Assembly: GCA_019188255.1 (NCBI GenBank)
Contig: JAETXT010000003.1
Location: 5,394,001-5,458,000 of the forward strand
Length of the DNA: 64,000 bases
Origin: Verticillium longisporum
Taxonomy: Eukaryota > Ascomycota > Sordariomycetes > Glomerellales > Plectosphaerellaceae
Direction: 5' to 3'
Shown: piece after piece, positions 13,921 through 27,200 of the stretch
How the letters are laid out: the number at the start of each line of letters is the position of its first letter
Position numbering within the stretch: the first letter of the stretch is position 1
Notes under the pieces: generated by a model
What the model saw: only the letters and a program-made list of their open reading frames with translations
Told to the model about the DNA's origin: nothing
Database searches by the model: none
Translations under genes and position numbers: made by a program

Positions 13921-16900
13921 ATCGGCCCTTAGAGAGCGAAGAAGATAATAAAGAGGGTAAGACCTTATATAATATAGACGAGATCCCCTTTAATACGAAC
14001 CTTTCCCCTTTCCTAGAGGAGGCTCTAAATAGCGATATTCTAGTATATCTTTATCTTTTAAGAATATATTACCTTAATCGTAGGCCTATTAGCCGTCCTT
14101 TATCTTATACCTCTTAGTACTTTATTACTATTATAGAGGACATTACTATTAAGAAGAAGGCTAATATTAAGAAGAAGAAGGCCGAAGTAGCTATTAAGAA
14201 GAAAGCTACTATTATTATTAAAGTATTAGTAAAGGCTATTAAGGAGAAGGCTATTAAAAAGAAACGGCTTACTATTATTAAAGCTAAGCTTATCGAAGCT
14301 TAGGAAGCGCTTTATAATATAAATATAGCCCTTAAGATATTAGAAGTCTTAGAAATTAATAATAATAATAATAAAGATATTAGCGAATTTAATCTATTAA
14401 TATTATTATTTTCTAAATATCTAGCTTCTTATAATATTTCCTTTACTCTTTTAATAAATAACTTTAATCCTTTTAAATATATTAAAGATAATATTAATAA
14501 TATCTTTACTTATCTTCTAGATAATAATCTCTTACTTTTCTATAATAAAGATAAAGGTAAAAGTAAAGCTATAGCTCTTATAATAATTATTAATTACTAT
14601 ATTCCTATTAATAACTATCCTTAAAATATATTACTACCCCTTATTCCTTTAATAAAGGCTTCTAATCTAATTACTTAATTTAATAGATTATCTAAAATAT
14701 ATTATATAATTAAGGCGATCTATATTCTTATAATAGCTTTATCGAAATATCCTATAGCCTTAATTATCCTTAGCCCCCCTTTAATAAAGAAAGTATATTA
14801 AATGCCTTAGAAGGTTCTTTATAGTACTAGATTAGCTAATCGATCTATATATAATAGCTATATTCTAAGTAATTAATTAGCGATCTCGCCTTAGAGTAAG
14901 GTATTTAGTAGCTTTATTAATAATAGTAGCTAGGAGGAGGACGAATTTATTAATAAGCTTTCGCTGATTATATTAGATAAGGGTTAGGAATAATATAATA
15001 AGTTTCCTTAAATAATATTAATCTTAATAATAGAATATTATTAAATACTATTATAATAATTAATTAATAAATGAATATTATTATTATAAGCTTAATATTA
15101 ATATTATTATTTCCTTTTTTATATAATTCTATTATTTATTTTCTTATAACCTTTAGCTATTTATTCTATTATTTATATTTATACTTTTAATATTTCTTAT
15201 ATTTCTTTAAAGTTTAAACTATATTTTCTAAATAGCTTTCTAGCTCCTAGGTATTATATTTAATTAATTATTCTATTTATTTTATTAAATAGAAATTTTA
15301 TATTTAATCTTCTTTATAAGCTATAATATCCTTAAGTTCCTATTCTTCCTATTCTTTTTCTAATATAGGGAAGTAGGCTAATTATTTAATACTTATTTAG
15401 TAATCGTATTAAAGTTCTAAAGAGGATATTAAGAAGATATTATATATCCTAGTATATATCTTAAGGAGTAATAGATAATAGGCCTATTCGCTTATTTTAT
15501 CTATAATCTTTATTTAAATATATTTAAATACTAGCTTCTAATTCGACTTAAAGCGGAAGTTCTTAATAAAGAGGCCTATAATATCTCTAACCTTAAAAAC
15601 CTTAAATATATACTTCTTATTATAATAGAAAGCTTAAATATATATTATATATTATTAGTTTTCGCTAATTAATTAGTAAATAATCGTAATCTTTTTAATT
15701 CTTTCTTTTATACCTTTAACCTTAATATCCCCTCTTAGGGCTATATAATTAATTATCCTTAAATAATATTTATATAGAGCCTTAAATAGTAAGATATTAA
15801 TAATACTATATATACTATTATTATAAGAGAATTCTATTTCTTTTAAGTAATATAGCTATTCTTTTAATACTTAGTTATTAATATAGTAAAAGTACTTTTC
15901 TAGTATCTAGTAGGTCCTCTCTATCTATCTATCTATTTAAGGGTAATAGGCTATAGATAAATAGTATTTAATTATTCTTTCCTAATAGAATTCCTCTTAG
16001 AATTAATTAATAAAGAGCTTATCCCTATTATTTATAATACCCTCTAGACTTCTAAATTAATATTCTATTTCTTTATAAAAAATAGTACTTAAGCTTATAG
16101 CTATAAATATATCTTAAATTACTAGGAACTAAGTAATCTTTATAAAATAATTTATAATAATAAAGATAAAATTATATTCTAGATTATTATCTTTTATTAT
16201 TAATACTAGCTTTATAATAAAATCTAAAGAGATTTCTTAGAAAGGATATAATAGGAATAATAATAATTATAGCTTCCTATATAGCTTATATTAAAGTATT
16301 TATATCCTTTAATATATTAAATATTTAATAATATATTAATATATATCTATTAATATATTCTCTTAATAGAACTTTCTCTTTAATAGTTTAAAGGTCTTAT
16401 TCGCCTTTATATATCCTATTTATAAATTAATATAATACTATTTTAATAGCTCTTTATAGAAAGTCTTTTATAAAGGGATAATAAATCGTCCTTTAAAGAA
16501 GAGGGTATTTTATTAATTTAAAATATACTTTATTCTTCTTCTAGTTTATTAATTTATATTCTCTTTTTAAAAAAAGTATTATAGATTAATAGCTTATAGA
16601 CTTCTAATTAAATTCTTAAATTCTAAAATAGAAATAAGCTTTAATACTATTTTATTCTTTATAAGCTCCTTTATAATAGAATATAAGATATAATAATATA
16701 GAATAATAACCTTAGACTCTCCTAAGTCCTTAGACTCTATTTAAGTAATCTCTTAGTAAATTATTATTAATTTCTTAGCTTTAGTTTTTTAGTTTTAAAA
16801 TTAAGAAAAAGCTTCTTTTTTTATTTTTTTCTTAAAAATAATATAAATATATTTTATTTTTTATTTAAAGAATAAAGTCCCCTTTTCCCTAGAATTATAA

Positions 16901-17902
16901 TATTATTCTAATATAAGGATAAGCTTCTATTTTTATAAAGTTACTTTTATAATTTAAATATAAGCTTTATTTATAATATCCTTTAATTTAATATTAATAA
17001 TAGCTTATTAAATATTTATAATTAAATCTTCTATTAATTATAGCTTTTTAGATAAAGTAGGAAGTATATCGTTTATTAATGCTTATTCCTCTATATAATC
17101 TAATTACTTTAAAAGGTTATTAATTAGGTTTATAATCCTAGGCTAATATTAGATTTTAAAATTAAAAGATAATAATCTATATATTTATTATATAAGCTTT
17201 CTTTAAAGGTCTCTTATTAATATTTATATAATACCCTTAAGAGCTTAATAATTAGTAAATATAGTAAAAACCTATCCTATACCCTCTAAATAGTAATATT
17301 AGTATTTAAAGCTTTCTATAATTATAAATAGTTCTTATTATTTAATATTTTATTATTATTTAATTAATAATAATTTCTATAAATAATAAATAATAAGCTT
17401 CTATTTATTTTTATACTTTTAATTAAGGATCCTTAAAATAATATTATTAGATATATTAATCTTAACTTAGCCCTCTAATATATAATCCTAATATTTTAAA
17501 ATTATAATATTAATAAATATAATTTTTAATTATTCGAATACCTTCTAAGCCTTAAATAGCTATTCGAATAGCCCTTTCTTAACCTCTATAATACTTCCTT
17601 TTAATAAAATAGATAGAGGGGCTATTATTTTTAAATAGCTTTATATAAACTATTTATAGAAGTTTATAAAGCTTAGGAATATTTATATATCTTTAAAGGA
17701 TTCTAATAGTTATTATTTAATTATAGCTTAAATATAATCTAAATCTATAATTATATTTTCTTTTAAAATAATAAATCCTAGGAATTCTACTTTATCTTAG
17801 TAAAGTAAATATTTTAATTATTTAATAAAGAGCTTAAAGTCCTAAAGTCTCTTTAGGATTTATTAGAAATAGGCTATATATTCCTCCTTTATTTATAAAT
17901 AA

Positions 17903-17944
17903 ATTAATATATTATTTAAATAAATTAATATATTATTTAAATAA
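17903..17944. repeat. Perfect 21-bp tandem duplication at the RT active site
   Basis: Two identical 21-bp units (17903-17923, 17924-17944) duplicate seven codons that include the YLNN form of the YxDD motif. Copy 2 has a single unit at about 43300-43325 reading YLDN. Confidence 0.8.
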
Positions 17945-18356
17945 ATAATATAGAAGTTATTTAATAATTTAATAAATATTTAATAAATATATATTTAGAA
18001 AATAATAAGAGTATTTATTAATCTAAATAATATTATAATATATTTATAATATTTATATTTTATTTAGAAAGCTATTTTCTATTAATTACTCTTCTTAATA
18101 CGAATCTAATAATAAACGTCCTAAATATCGACTTTAGAAAAGTACTTCGCTCCTATAAAGTAGTCTAAAAGTTTATTTATTAATAGGAGAGGGTAATAAT
18201 TCTTTATTATAATTATATTAAGGCCTTAATAGTCTATATATAGATATAGGCTCCCGTCCTTCTTTAGTATAAATAGGATTAGGGCCTTTATAGGGCTAAT
18301 AGACTTTTTAATCCTCCTTATAACTTCCCCTTCTATAATATAGTAACGGAGCTCTT

Positions 18357-18572
18357 CTAATTACTTCTATAATAATAAAAGAGAGAGCCGAACCCCTTTA
18401 TAGCTCTCTCTTTTAAGTCTACTAAGTATTCTATATCTTTTAATATTAATAGTTCCTTCGCTAAGTCTTTAGAGAAAATATCTTCGAATTTAGTAAATTC
18501 TATAAGAAGTACTTTAGCCCGCCCCTTACTTAGGAGTAAGTTATTAATAATAGGGATAATTATATTAAGCAT
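18357..18572 (-). pseudogene. Surviving 71-codon piece of Gypsy-I RT N-terminus
   Basis: One of only two ATG-started frames of this size left in the AT-rich 60 kb. It reads like the linker between protease and RT of Gypsy polyproteins, with 'EFTKFEDIFSKDLAKEL' followed by 'LKDIEYLVDL', where the family has '..FADVFSKE.A..LPPLRD.DH.IDL'. It is a chance open stretch of the dead pol gene, not a gene of its own. Confidence 0.8.
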
Positions 18573-20373
18573 TATTACTATAGCCTAAATAATATAAACG
18601 ATATAAGCCTTAGCCTTATCCTTAATTAATATCTTTATAAACTCTTCTAGGTCTATATTTAATATATAGCCCTAAATAAAGGATTAAGTAGAGGTATCTA
18701 TTTAAATACCTTCCTTCCCTGTATTATTATTAAATAGGAGTATATAGCTAGACCTTTTAAGCTATTCTATATATACGAATAGCTAATATAATAATCGGGG
18801 GCAGTTCTATATATCTAATAGGTAGAAAAAGAATATAAATATCCTATAATTAATTACTATCTAGCTATTAAACGTTTATAGTTTAGGGGCTTCTATACCT
18901 TCTATTTCTTATAACTTTAATAATTAAACGAGAATAAAACTAATAATATCTATTATAGTATTAATATCTAGGTTAATAGAGAATTTAATCTCCTTACCTT
19001 ATTATAAAGTAATTATTAATACTTTAATAGTTTTCCCGATATTTATTTTAAATATAATACCCTTTAAGTTAGGGCTTATACTAAATCGTTTTCTAAGAGC
19101 TCTATTACCTAGACGCCCTCGAATTTAAGTAATTATATACCTATAACTATAGCTTTATATCTCTAGGGGTCTAGCTATAAGTAATTTTATACTTAATAGC
19201 TAGTTTTATTATAATAGAAGTATATATTTATAGACGTTATAGGGGCAGCCCCTTAGCCTCTAAACGGAGTTCTTATAGAGTATAGGTTCGGGTTCCTCGC
19301 TTAATAAGGAGTAGTCCCTCTACTATAATACGAAGGTCGTCCTCGTTTCGCTAGCGACTAGTCCTATAGGGTTTCTCTCTTAAGCCCTCTATATATAGGT
19401 ACTATATTATATTATTCGCCTTAATTCGATTAAGAGTATATTTATTTCCTATTCTCTTATTACTTATTCTACGATTAATTAATATCCTATATTCTCTAAG
19501 CTTTATATATAACTATTCTAGTATCCTTAATAGGAATATAGTACTCTATTAACTTATCCTATATAAAATAAAGGAGCTATTAGAAATATTTAAAAATATA
19601 TTCTTTATTATAGTCTATACTTTTATTAAATAATCGGTAAATACTTTCCTAATAATTAAAGAATATTAAAAAAGAGATATCTCTATTACCTTTAAAGTAT
19701 AGCGAATATAGCTATTCCTAATAAATTAGGTTTTATAAGTCCTTTAAGAGGTATTCTCGCTTAATAAAGCTTTAAAAGTCCCCTTAATAGATATTTATAT
19801 TATTAATATTAGGGTCCTCTTAGTAAATCGCTTCTAGGTTTTATATATAGTTTTATTATACTATTTAAAGAATATAAATAAATTTAATTATCGATTACTC
19901 GATAATTTAAGCTACGTTTATATTAAGCTAGAAAGTATTTCTAGCCTTAATAGTAATAAGCTAATTATTAATTTAAACGATTATAATATCCTCTTTAAGT
20001 ATCTTATAATTATAAATAGGAGGCTTATCGTAATTCTTTATAATTAGAGTTTATTTAATAAAGTATTAAACTAGAAATCGATTTTCTAGCCTCTATTCTT
20101 AGAATTCCTCGATTAAGGCCTAGAATACCTATAATTAAGGTTCCATTTATTAAAAAGGCTCTTCGATAGTTTAATAATACTCTAGCGAAAAGGATCCTAA
20201 TTTAGGTATAATCTTTCTACTACGACTATCTCTCGATAATTCCGATAACGTCCTTATTAGCTTATCGTCTAACTATTAATTACTATAATTAATAATTCAC
20301 TTCTAAGTCCTAGAATACTTAGTTTAATCTATTACTTAGCTTAATCTAATTATAGGTTATAGAAATTAAAGAA

Positions 20374-20564
20374 TATAAAGGTATTAGGCTAAGGGCCTTA
20401 ATTAGGGAATATAGATAGTTCGGATTTCAATCGGCGTACTAGTATTATAACTTTAATTTATCGAGGCTATTAAGTATAGCCTCGACTCTATTTATAAACT
20501 AGATCTTATCGCCGATCTATTAGCAATAACCCGCTATTAGACGTCTAACGTCTAACTCCTTATA
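20374..20564 (-). repeat. 5' LTR of Gypsy-I copy 1
   Basis: 191 bp, direct repeat of 8911-9101. Hairpin TCGAGGCTAT / ATAGCCTCGA at 20461-20485 with a 5-nt loop is perfect here. Confidence 0.88.
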
Positions 20565-21115
20565 ATACCTAAGCTTTCTATTATAATAAGAAGTATATAC
20601 TTAAGGTCTTTAAAATCGGAGATATTATAGGCCTCTCTATTAAGAACTTCTACTTTAAATCGAATCGGAAACTAGTATTTAAATATATTTAAGTAAAGAT
20701 TATAGAGAAGGTAAATAAATAGGCCTATTATATATTGCTCCCTAAGATATATACTAGGATATATAATATCTTCCTAATATTATCCTTAGAACCCTAATAC
20801 GATTATTAAATAAATATTAAATAATTAGCTTACTTCCCTATATTAGAAAAAGAATAGGAAGAATAGGAACTCGAGGATATTATAGCTTATAAAGAGGATT
20901 AAAGATAAAATCTCTATTTAGTAAAATAAGCGGAATAGTTAATTAAATATAATACCTAGGAGCTAGAAAGCTATTTAGAAAATATAGCTTAAACCTTAAA
21001 AAGGTATAAGAAATACTAGAAATATAGATATAAATAATAAGATAAATAATTAAAGGTTATAAGAAAATAAATAATAGAGCTATATAAGAAAAGAAATAAT
21101 AATATTAATACTAAG

Positions 21116-21296
21116 TATTAGGACCTTATATTAGGGGTATATTAGTATTAATATAAATAGTTATCTATCTAGTACTATTAGTATCTAGGCGGATACCTAT
21201 ATATTAGGAGTAGAGTGCCCTAGCCCTAGGACTCTAGTAGAGTCTAAGTCCGCTAAGAGTCTAGGGCTAGACCGGCCTCTATAGGTGCCCCTAATA
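21116..21296 (-). repeat. 3' LTR of Gypsy-II copy a (181-bp type)
   Basis: Matches 30722-30902 with scattered C/T and G/A differences. It holds an inverted repeat around CTAGCCCTAGGACTCT that can fold into a long stem. Confidence 0.92.
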
Positions 21297-21499
21297 CTAC
21301 TACCTCCTCGAGGTACTATATCTATATAGTAGAATATAATCCTTAATCGCTAATTATATAGTATAAACTCTAATATCCTAATTATATAGCTATCTACTAT
21401 CTACTTTATTATATAATAAATTATAGTCCTTAATTTCCTAATTATATAGTATAAACTCCTAATATCCTAATTAATCCATTACTTATATAGTCTTATTAC

Positions 21500-23480
21500 C
21501 TATACTCTTATTCCCTCTATAGCCGAGGCTACTCTAGTCTTAGAGCTTATTCTATTAGCGCCTCTTTACTAGCGGGTTAGAGTCTTATCCTAGTCGCCTC
21601 TTGCCCGCTAGGCGCAGGGATTCCTCCTAGAGCTTATCTTCGCTAAGTATATCTAGTTCTATAGGCGGAATCGGTAAATATAGGGATAAGCTTATAGCGC
21701 CTATAGTCTTAGTTTTAGCGGACGACCTACTAGCTAGCGACTATTATAGCGATAATTTAGCTAGAGTCTACGATAATAACTTAGCTAGAGTCTATTATAA
21801 CGATTTAACTAGGGTCTATTAGAATAGGGGTTATAGGAATATACCTCCTAGAGATAATTAGTATAAATATAGTACGATTAAGTATATTAGTAGGAATCCC
21901 TTTATTAATATATATTATATAATCCTAGATTATAAATCTAATTCCGTAATAGAGGAGGTTCTAGCTAATAGCGATAATATTAATAGTCTATACTCTATTA
22001 TTAATATTATTATAATAAGCGATTATATCCTATTATTTATTCTACTAATTATATCCTTAAGAGCCTTAATTCTATTATAAATAGCTTTAACTAAGTTATA
22101 TAAATTATATTAAATAATATTATTCCGGAGTTAGAGAATCTTAGTTAATATCTAGTTAATTTATATTAAGATTATATTCTATAAATTAATAAAGTTAATC
22201 TACTTTCGAGAAATATTGAATAAGATTATTATAATTACTTTATTAGCTTTATTAAGCTTAGAATCTATATATTCTAAAGTATAATTATCTTTTTAAGTAT
22301 TTAATTAAGTAGATTCTACTATAAAGGAGAGTACTCTATTAATTATTCTAGAGATTATTATCTATTAGCCTTTAGGGATATTTTCTTATATTTTAGGATA
22401 CTATTATCTATCGAGGGTATCTAGGTCTTTATTATTAAGTAAATCGTTCTCGCTTAATTTAGTATATATAGATTATAGGACCTCGGATAGTACTATTATA
22501 GGAAAGGGAAGCGATATATTATCCTATTCTAATCGATAATAGGCTCCGCTATACCTCTATTAATAGATAATTAGCATAAACTTACCTTTCTCTATTAGGT
22601 TAATAGCTATAAATAAGTTCGCGAAGTAAAGATTATTATCCTTCTAAATACTATTTAAGAAAAATACTTATTTATAGTAAATATTAATAAATTTACTAAA
22701 TTTAAGAAGAATCTAAATAGAAGCTTTAATTTTAAGAATAATATAGTAAATAGCCTAAAGCTATACTATTTATTCTACTCTATATTATTTATCGAGAAAT
22801 AATTGCTCTCCTATCTCTATCTAATAATATAGATTATAGATAGCGCTTCTAATTATACTATAAAGGAGTAAGTAGCCTATTATTAAGTAAGAGAGGACCT
22901 ATCTAATTAATTAAGCCTAGAACTAAGTACCTCCTAAGTTAATAAGGTATAGGCGGATATATTTAGCTAAGCGGAGGATATATTTACTTCCTAAGTATTA
23001 ATCTTCGAGGAGTAGGGTCTACTAAAACCTAAGCTAGATACTATATTCGTATCTATTAGACTTAGTCTAGAATATATTATACTCTTTACTAGGAATAAGG
23101 TTAATAAATATATCTACTACTATATAGTACGATAAGGGTATAATACTCTATTCCTTATTATAAATCTATAAAAAGATAGAGTAATCGCTAATATATTTCT
23201 TTCCTAGAATAGCTTAGATCTACTTAATTACTCTATTAATCTAGTTTCCTATATTATATTTATATTATTATAACTCTAGTTAGACCTATGGTCTATTATC
23301 GTCTCCTAGGAATAGAATATTAGGATATTAGAATTCGAGGGATATAGGGTTTCCTATATTAGAGTCTATAGTATTAAAAACCTATAGTTCCTCTAATAGA
23401 CTTATAAGACCTTTAACCTTAGCTTTACTTTTCTTTACTCTAAGTATAGGAATCTCCTCTATATCGGTATTATTATTAAT
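21500..23480 (-). pseudogene. Extra 3' ORF of Gypsy-II (copy a), unknown product
   Basis: Between integrase and the 3' LTR lie about 2.5 kb that still read like protein on the pol strand. The inverted, partly less mutated copy at 11565-13730 helps: there the plus strand shows stretches such as 'SIFLQIYNKEQSTIPLLYYI', 'ANLFIAINLAEKGKFTLII' and, near the LTR, an Arg-rich end with 'YLAKISSRRNP'. I recognise no domain. It could be a third ORF of the element (an envelope-like or captured gene) or part of an extended pol. Copies b and d carry the same region. Confidence 0.5.
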
Positions 23481-23820
23481 CTAAGTATTATTTTCGGTCT
23501 AGCTAGTATTCTTAGTAACTACGTTCTAAATAAATAGGTCCGTAGTATTATTAATAGTCTAGATACCTAGGTCTATAATATCGTTATTATTATCGTCGAT
23601 ATTACTTATTATAGCCTATATTCGCTAGAGATATATAGTAATAGCTTCTACGTTAGTAGCGTTACTTCTAGTACGTTACTATACTAATAGAACGTATTCT
23701 CTTATCTCTTTAGTATTAAGCATTAGCTTCGCTAGCGAGTAAGGTCCCTATATAATCGGATATAGCGCTATATAGTTATTAAATAGTAATCGGTAGGAAT
23801 AGTATAGGATATAGATAAAT

Positions 23821-23899
23821 ATAGTAAAGACGAGAGTAATAGCGAAAATAAGTATAGTAAAGACGAGAATAATAGCGAAGGTAAGTATAGTAAAGACGC
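23821..23899. repeat. 33-bp tandem repeat in Gypsy-II 3' region
   Basis: Two full units (23821-23853, 23854-23886) and a partial third, built on AGTATAGTAAAGACGAGA and AATAGCGAA. Copy d has the same array at about 62497-62575. 33 bp is a multiple of three, so a coding repeat of 11 residues is possible. Confidence 0.75.
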
Positions 23900-24299
23900 T
23901 ATAGAGGATAATAATAATTAAGAGATAAAAGTAATAATAATAGGAGGTGAAGTTATATAGGGTATTGGGGGGTAGATAATATAATCTATATTAATATTAC
24001 GTTCCTTCTATTTACTATTTACTCGCTATTTCTATTAAAACTATTACTTAGTCCCTATAACTAGATTCTAATTTCGATATTAATTAGCGGAATCTAATTA
24101 ACGATTATTATTTCTAGTTCTTAATAACTAAGCTATTAAATCTCTATAATCTATATTAAATATTTAATCTTATATCTATATATTAAGTTATTCACTATAT
24201 AAAGTATATCCGCTTAATATATCTATTTATTATATTTATATCTTTAATTCTTCTATTTTATAAAGTATTATAGCTATAGTTAGCTAGATAGCTATTTTA

Positions 24300-27200
24300 T
24301 ATAGCGATCTAGTAATCTCTCGACTTTATATTAATCCCTATCCTCTTCTAATATTACAGGTTTAGTTATAGACGATTAATGTATTTATAGATTATTATCT
24401 AGTAGATATAGAATAAGCTACTTTATAGATATTATATTATATATTCTCTATTTTATAGGGAACTATAGTTTATATATTAGAGAGCCTCTTTTTTCTAGAA
24501 TAGTAAAGGGTCCTATTTATTACTAACTCTATTTCCTTAGCGGTCTACTAGGAAGCTTATATCCCTCGTTTAGTTTAAGAAATATTCTATCGCTAATATT
24601 AAAATATATTAATCGGTATTTCTTATTATAGGCCTTCTTAGCTTTAGTCTATATATAAGCTATAGATGCTTATACTTCCTATTAATAGAGCTTTCTTATA
24701 GTTTTAATAGTCTCCCCATCCTATATTCCGCCTATTAGCTAGTCCGTAGCTATCGTAAGCTTAAATCCTAGGAATAGCTTATTCGGAGCATAATTAATAA
24801 TATATTACTTAGTATTATTAAGAGTAAATTAGAGCGGAATTAAGATATCTAGCTAGGGTATATTAGATAATAATATATAGTATCTTAAAGTAATTTCTAT
24901 TATTTAATTCTTCTATTCGGACGATCTATTAATCTATAGGTACTATATAGTTAAGAATAATAGGTCGACCTTAAATACCTTAAATATATTCCTCTAGAAT
25001 AAGCCTATAAACTTCGGGTCTCTATTAGAGATAATTATTAATAGTAAACCCTAGTCTATAGAGAGAAGACTTCTAATAAAGAGGATAGCTTAGTTTTTAG
25101 TATTATATTCTATATTATTAAGGATAAGTAAGGTCTTCTTAGAATATGTATCTATTACTATTATTATCGAGTCGAGGAACTATACTTTTAACTCTAATAG
25201 CCTCTAGAATAAGAACTATATAAGTACTTTAAATAATCCGACGATAAAATTAATTATAATTATATAGAACGGCCTTATTAATATCTAAATAGATTATAGT
25301 TCGCTTAATAGTTTATCTCTATTCGTAGAGAATATCTTCTACTATTTCTTTACTATTAATCGTTTCCCTTTAAACTATATACTATTAAGCTTATAGAATA
25401 TCTTATCTAATCTAAAATAATAGCCTCTATTATATATTATCTAGAGTAGTTCTAGTACGACTACCTTTAATACGTATAACCGTCGTCTAGTAGTCCCTAG
25501 TTCGATATTATATAATAGACTATCCTCTTCCTTAAAGGCTAGGAGGTTAGTCTTTAGCCTATACTTATATTTTCTTAAGTCCTAAATCTATTATAGAATA
25601 TTCTTATAATATATATCTATTTAATATCTATCTATAATCCTCTATTAGAGAGTAGTAGATATCTCTATATATAGGCTTAATAGGTATATAGTATCGTCCT
25701 ATATATTATCTAGTTCATAATTAATCCGGGACTATAGTTTAGCTTCCTATTCCTACTAATATAACTCGTCTTCGGTAGTAGGTAGCCTCGAGAGAGCATC
25801 TAGGATAAGGTTTATCTTATTTAGTATATATACTATATCGAGGCGGAATTAACTTAGGTAAATCGCTACCGATATAAATCTTAGGTTTACTTTATTAATA
25901 TCTATTATAATAAGATTAATATAATTAACGATCCCTTTTAGTACTTAATAATCTATTAATATAATAATAGAGTATTAATAAGACTAGATTAAAGTCTATA
26001 GCTTCTATATAGCTTATACTAAATAGGCTATTACTAGTTCTATAGCTTTAATTAAGGCTTCTAATTTTATCGTTAATCTATTAAGGAATATTACTAGCTA
26101 TACTATCTTATCGGAGATATATCTACTATCCTAGTAAATATCTATATAGAATATAAATAAGCTAAAGCCTCTATTACTAGCATCTATCTTAAAGAACGTA
26201 ATTCTACTTAAATCGTAATAATATAATAGAGTTAGCTATATTAATTATTCCTATAGGATATAGAATGCTTCCTTTTCCTCTCCTATTAAGATAAAGGTCT
26301 ACTTCGAAGTATATACTATTCGAATACGCTTATTTATCTTCTTTTAAAGGTCGACTTTACCTTCTTCCTAGAATTATCTAAGTAAGGCGATCTTCTAGTC
26401 CTCTAATAGCTTAGCTTTAAGCTAATAATATAGAACGAATCTATATAACTATCCTATTATTCTTAAATAGGTCTCTATATCTAATAATAATATTAAGTAC
26501 TTTAGCTTAGTAATAGCTATTAATCTCTCTACTATAGTCGATAATCCTAAAGTATTAACCTAAAATCCTAGTAATATAATAGAGGGATATATATAAAAGG
26601 ACTTTATTAGGCTTAATATTAGTCTAGATTCCTCGAAGAGGCTAAGGATTATCTATAAATATTCTAGATACTCCTCGAAGGAGTCGCTAAAGATTACTAT
26701 ATTATCGATATATACTTAAACGAAACGTTAATATAGATATAGCTTTTAATCTATAAAGCGTTAAGTATATACTAGAGAGTTCTAATATCCTATTAATCCT
26801 ATATAGGACTTTTCTAATCCCTATAGACTAGTAATAACTATTTAATCCTTATAAGCGCTATAGATTAATAATTAATAGAAGAATATAGATATATTAAATA
26901 TTAATAGAAAGGCCTTCCTATATAATCTATTAATAATCTCCTTCTATAATAGTATAGGATAGTTATCTAGTATTAATATATCGTTTAATTACTTAAGGTC
27001 TATTACGATTCTGCCCTTATATATACTATTTACAATCTATTATATAATAAAGAATAGATAGCTAAATAGAGTAGGCTACTTTATCTATTCTAATCGTCCT
27101 AGCTTATATATCTTATCGAACTTCTTATCGAGTAATTACCTATTTTCGACTCTAAGGGGATACGCTTTAGAGCCTAGTTTCTTAGATTACTATCTATCTA

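Larger units (their letters stand above)
9515..15000 (+). pseudogene. Putative antisense ORF of Gypsy-I copy 1 (split by 10266-13920)
   Basis: The part of Gypsy-I between the integrase end and the 3' LTR shows no recognisable retroviral domain in the sense direction, but the opposite (plus) strand reads like protein over about 600 codons. It includes a Lys-rich tract near 14150-14260 (repeats of IKKKA type) and, from about 14340, a block ending in 'LLINNF..FKYIKD.INN'. The same frame is found in copy 2 and copy 3. I do not recognise the protein. An unusual sense-strand ORF cannot be excluded, since RIP blurs both strands. Confidence 0.45.
15200..20250 (-). pseudogene. Gypsy-I copy 1 gag-pol relic
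   Basis: Read on the minus strand through stops, from right to left: an unresolved gag/protease part (about 20250-18600), then reverse transcriptase (18572 to about 17400), a region where RNase H is expected, then integrase (about 16500-15300). RT shows 'VEFLGF' at 17773-17790 and 'FLSFINFY' further on, the typical end of Gypsy RT. Integrase shows NNRDKLF at 16012-16032 for the family's SDRDKLF, then 'YYLSIAYYP' and 'IERTY.ILEKY', matching 'STAYHPQTDGQTER.NQ.LE.Y'. The RT catalytic YLDD reads YLNN. No functional product is possible. Confidence 0.85.
8911..20564 (-). mobile_element. Gypsy-I copy 1: Ty3/Gypsy LTR retrotransposon (minus)
   Basis: Direct 191-bp LTRs at 8911-9101 and 20374-20564 bound an element whose pol lies on the minus strand. 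A polypurine tract next to the left LTR fixes that LTR as the 3' one. The copy is interrupted from 10266 to 13920 by a truncated Gypsy-I and a Gypsy-II chimera; the rest (about 8.0 kb) aligns end to end with copy 2 at 38000-45935. The flanking pentamers ATTAA and ATACC do not match, so its outer junctions are not a simple insertion. It is heavily RIP-mutated and dead. Confidence 0.88.
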
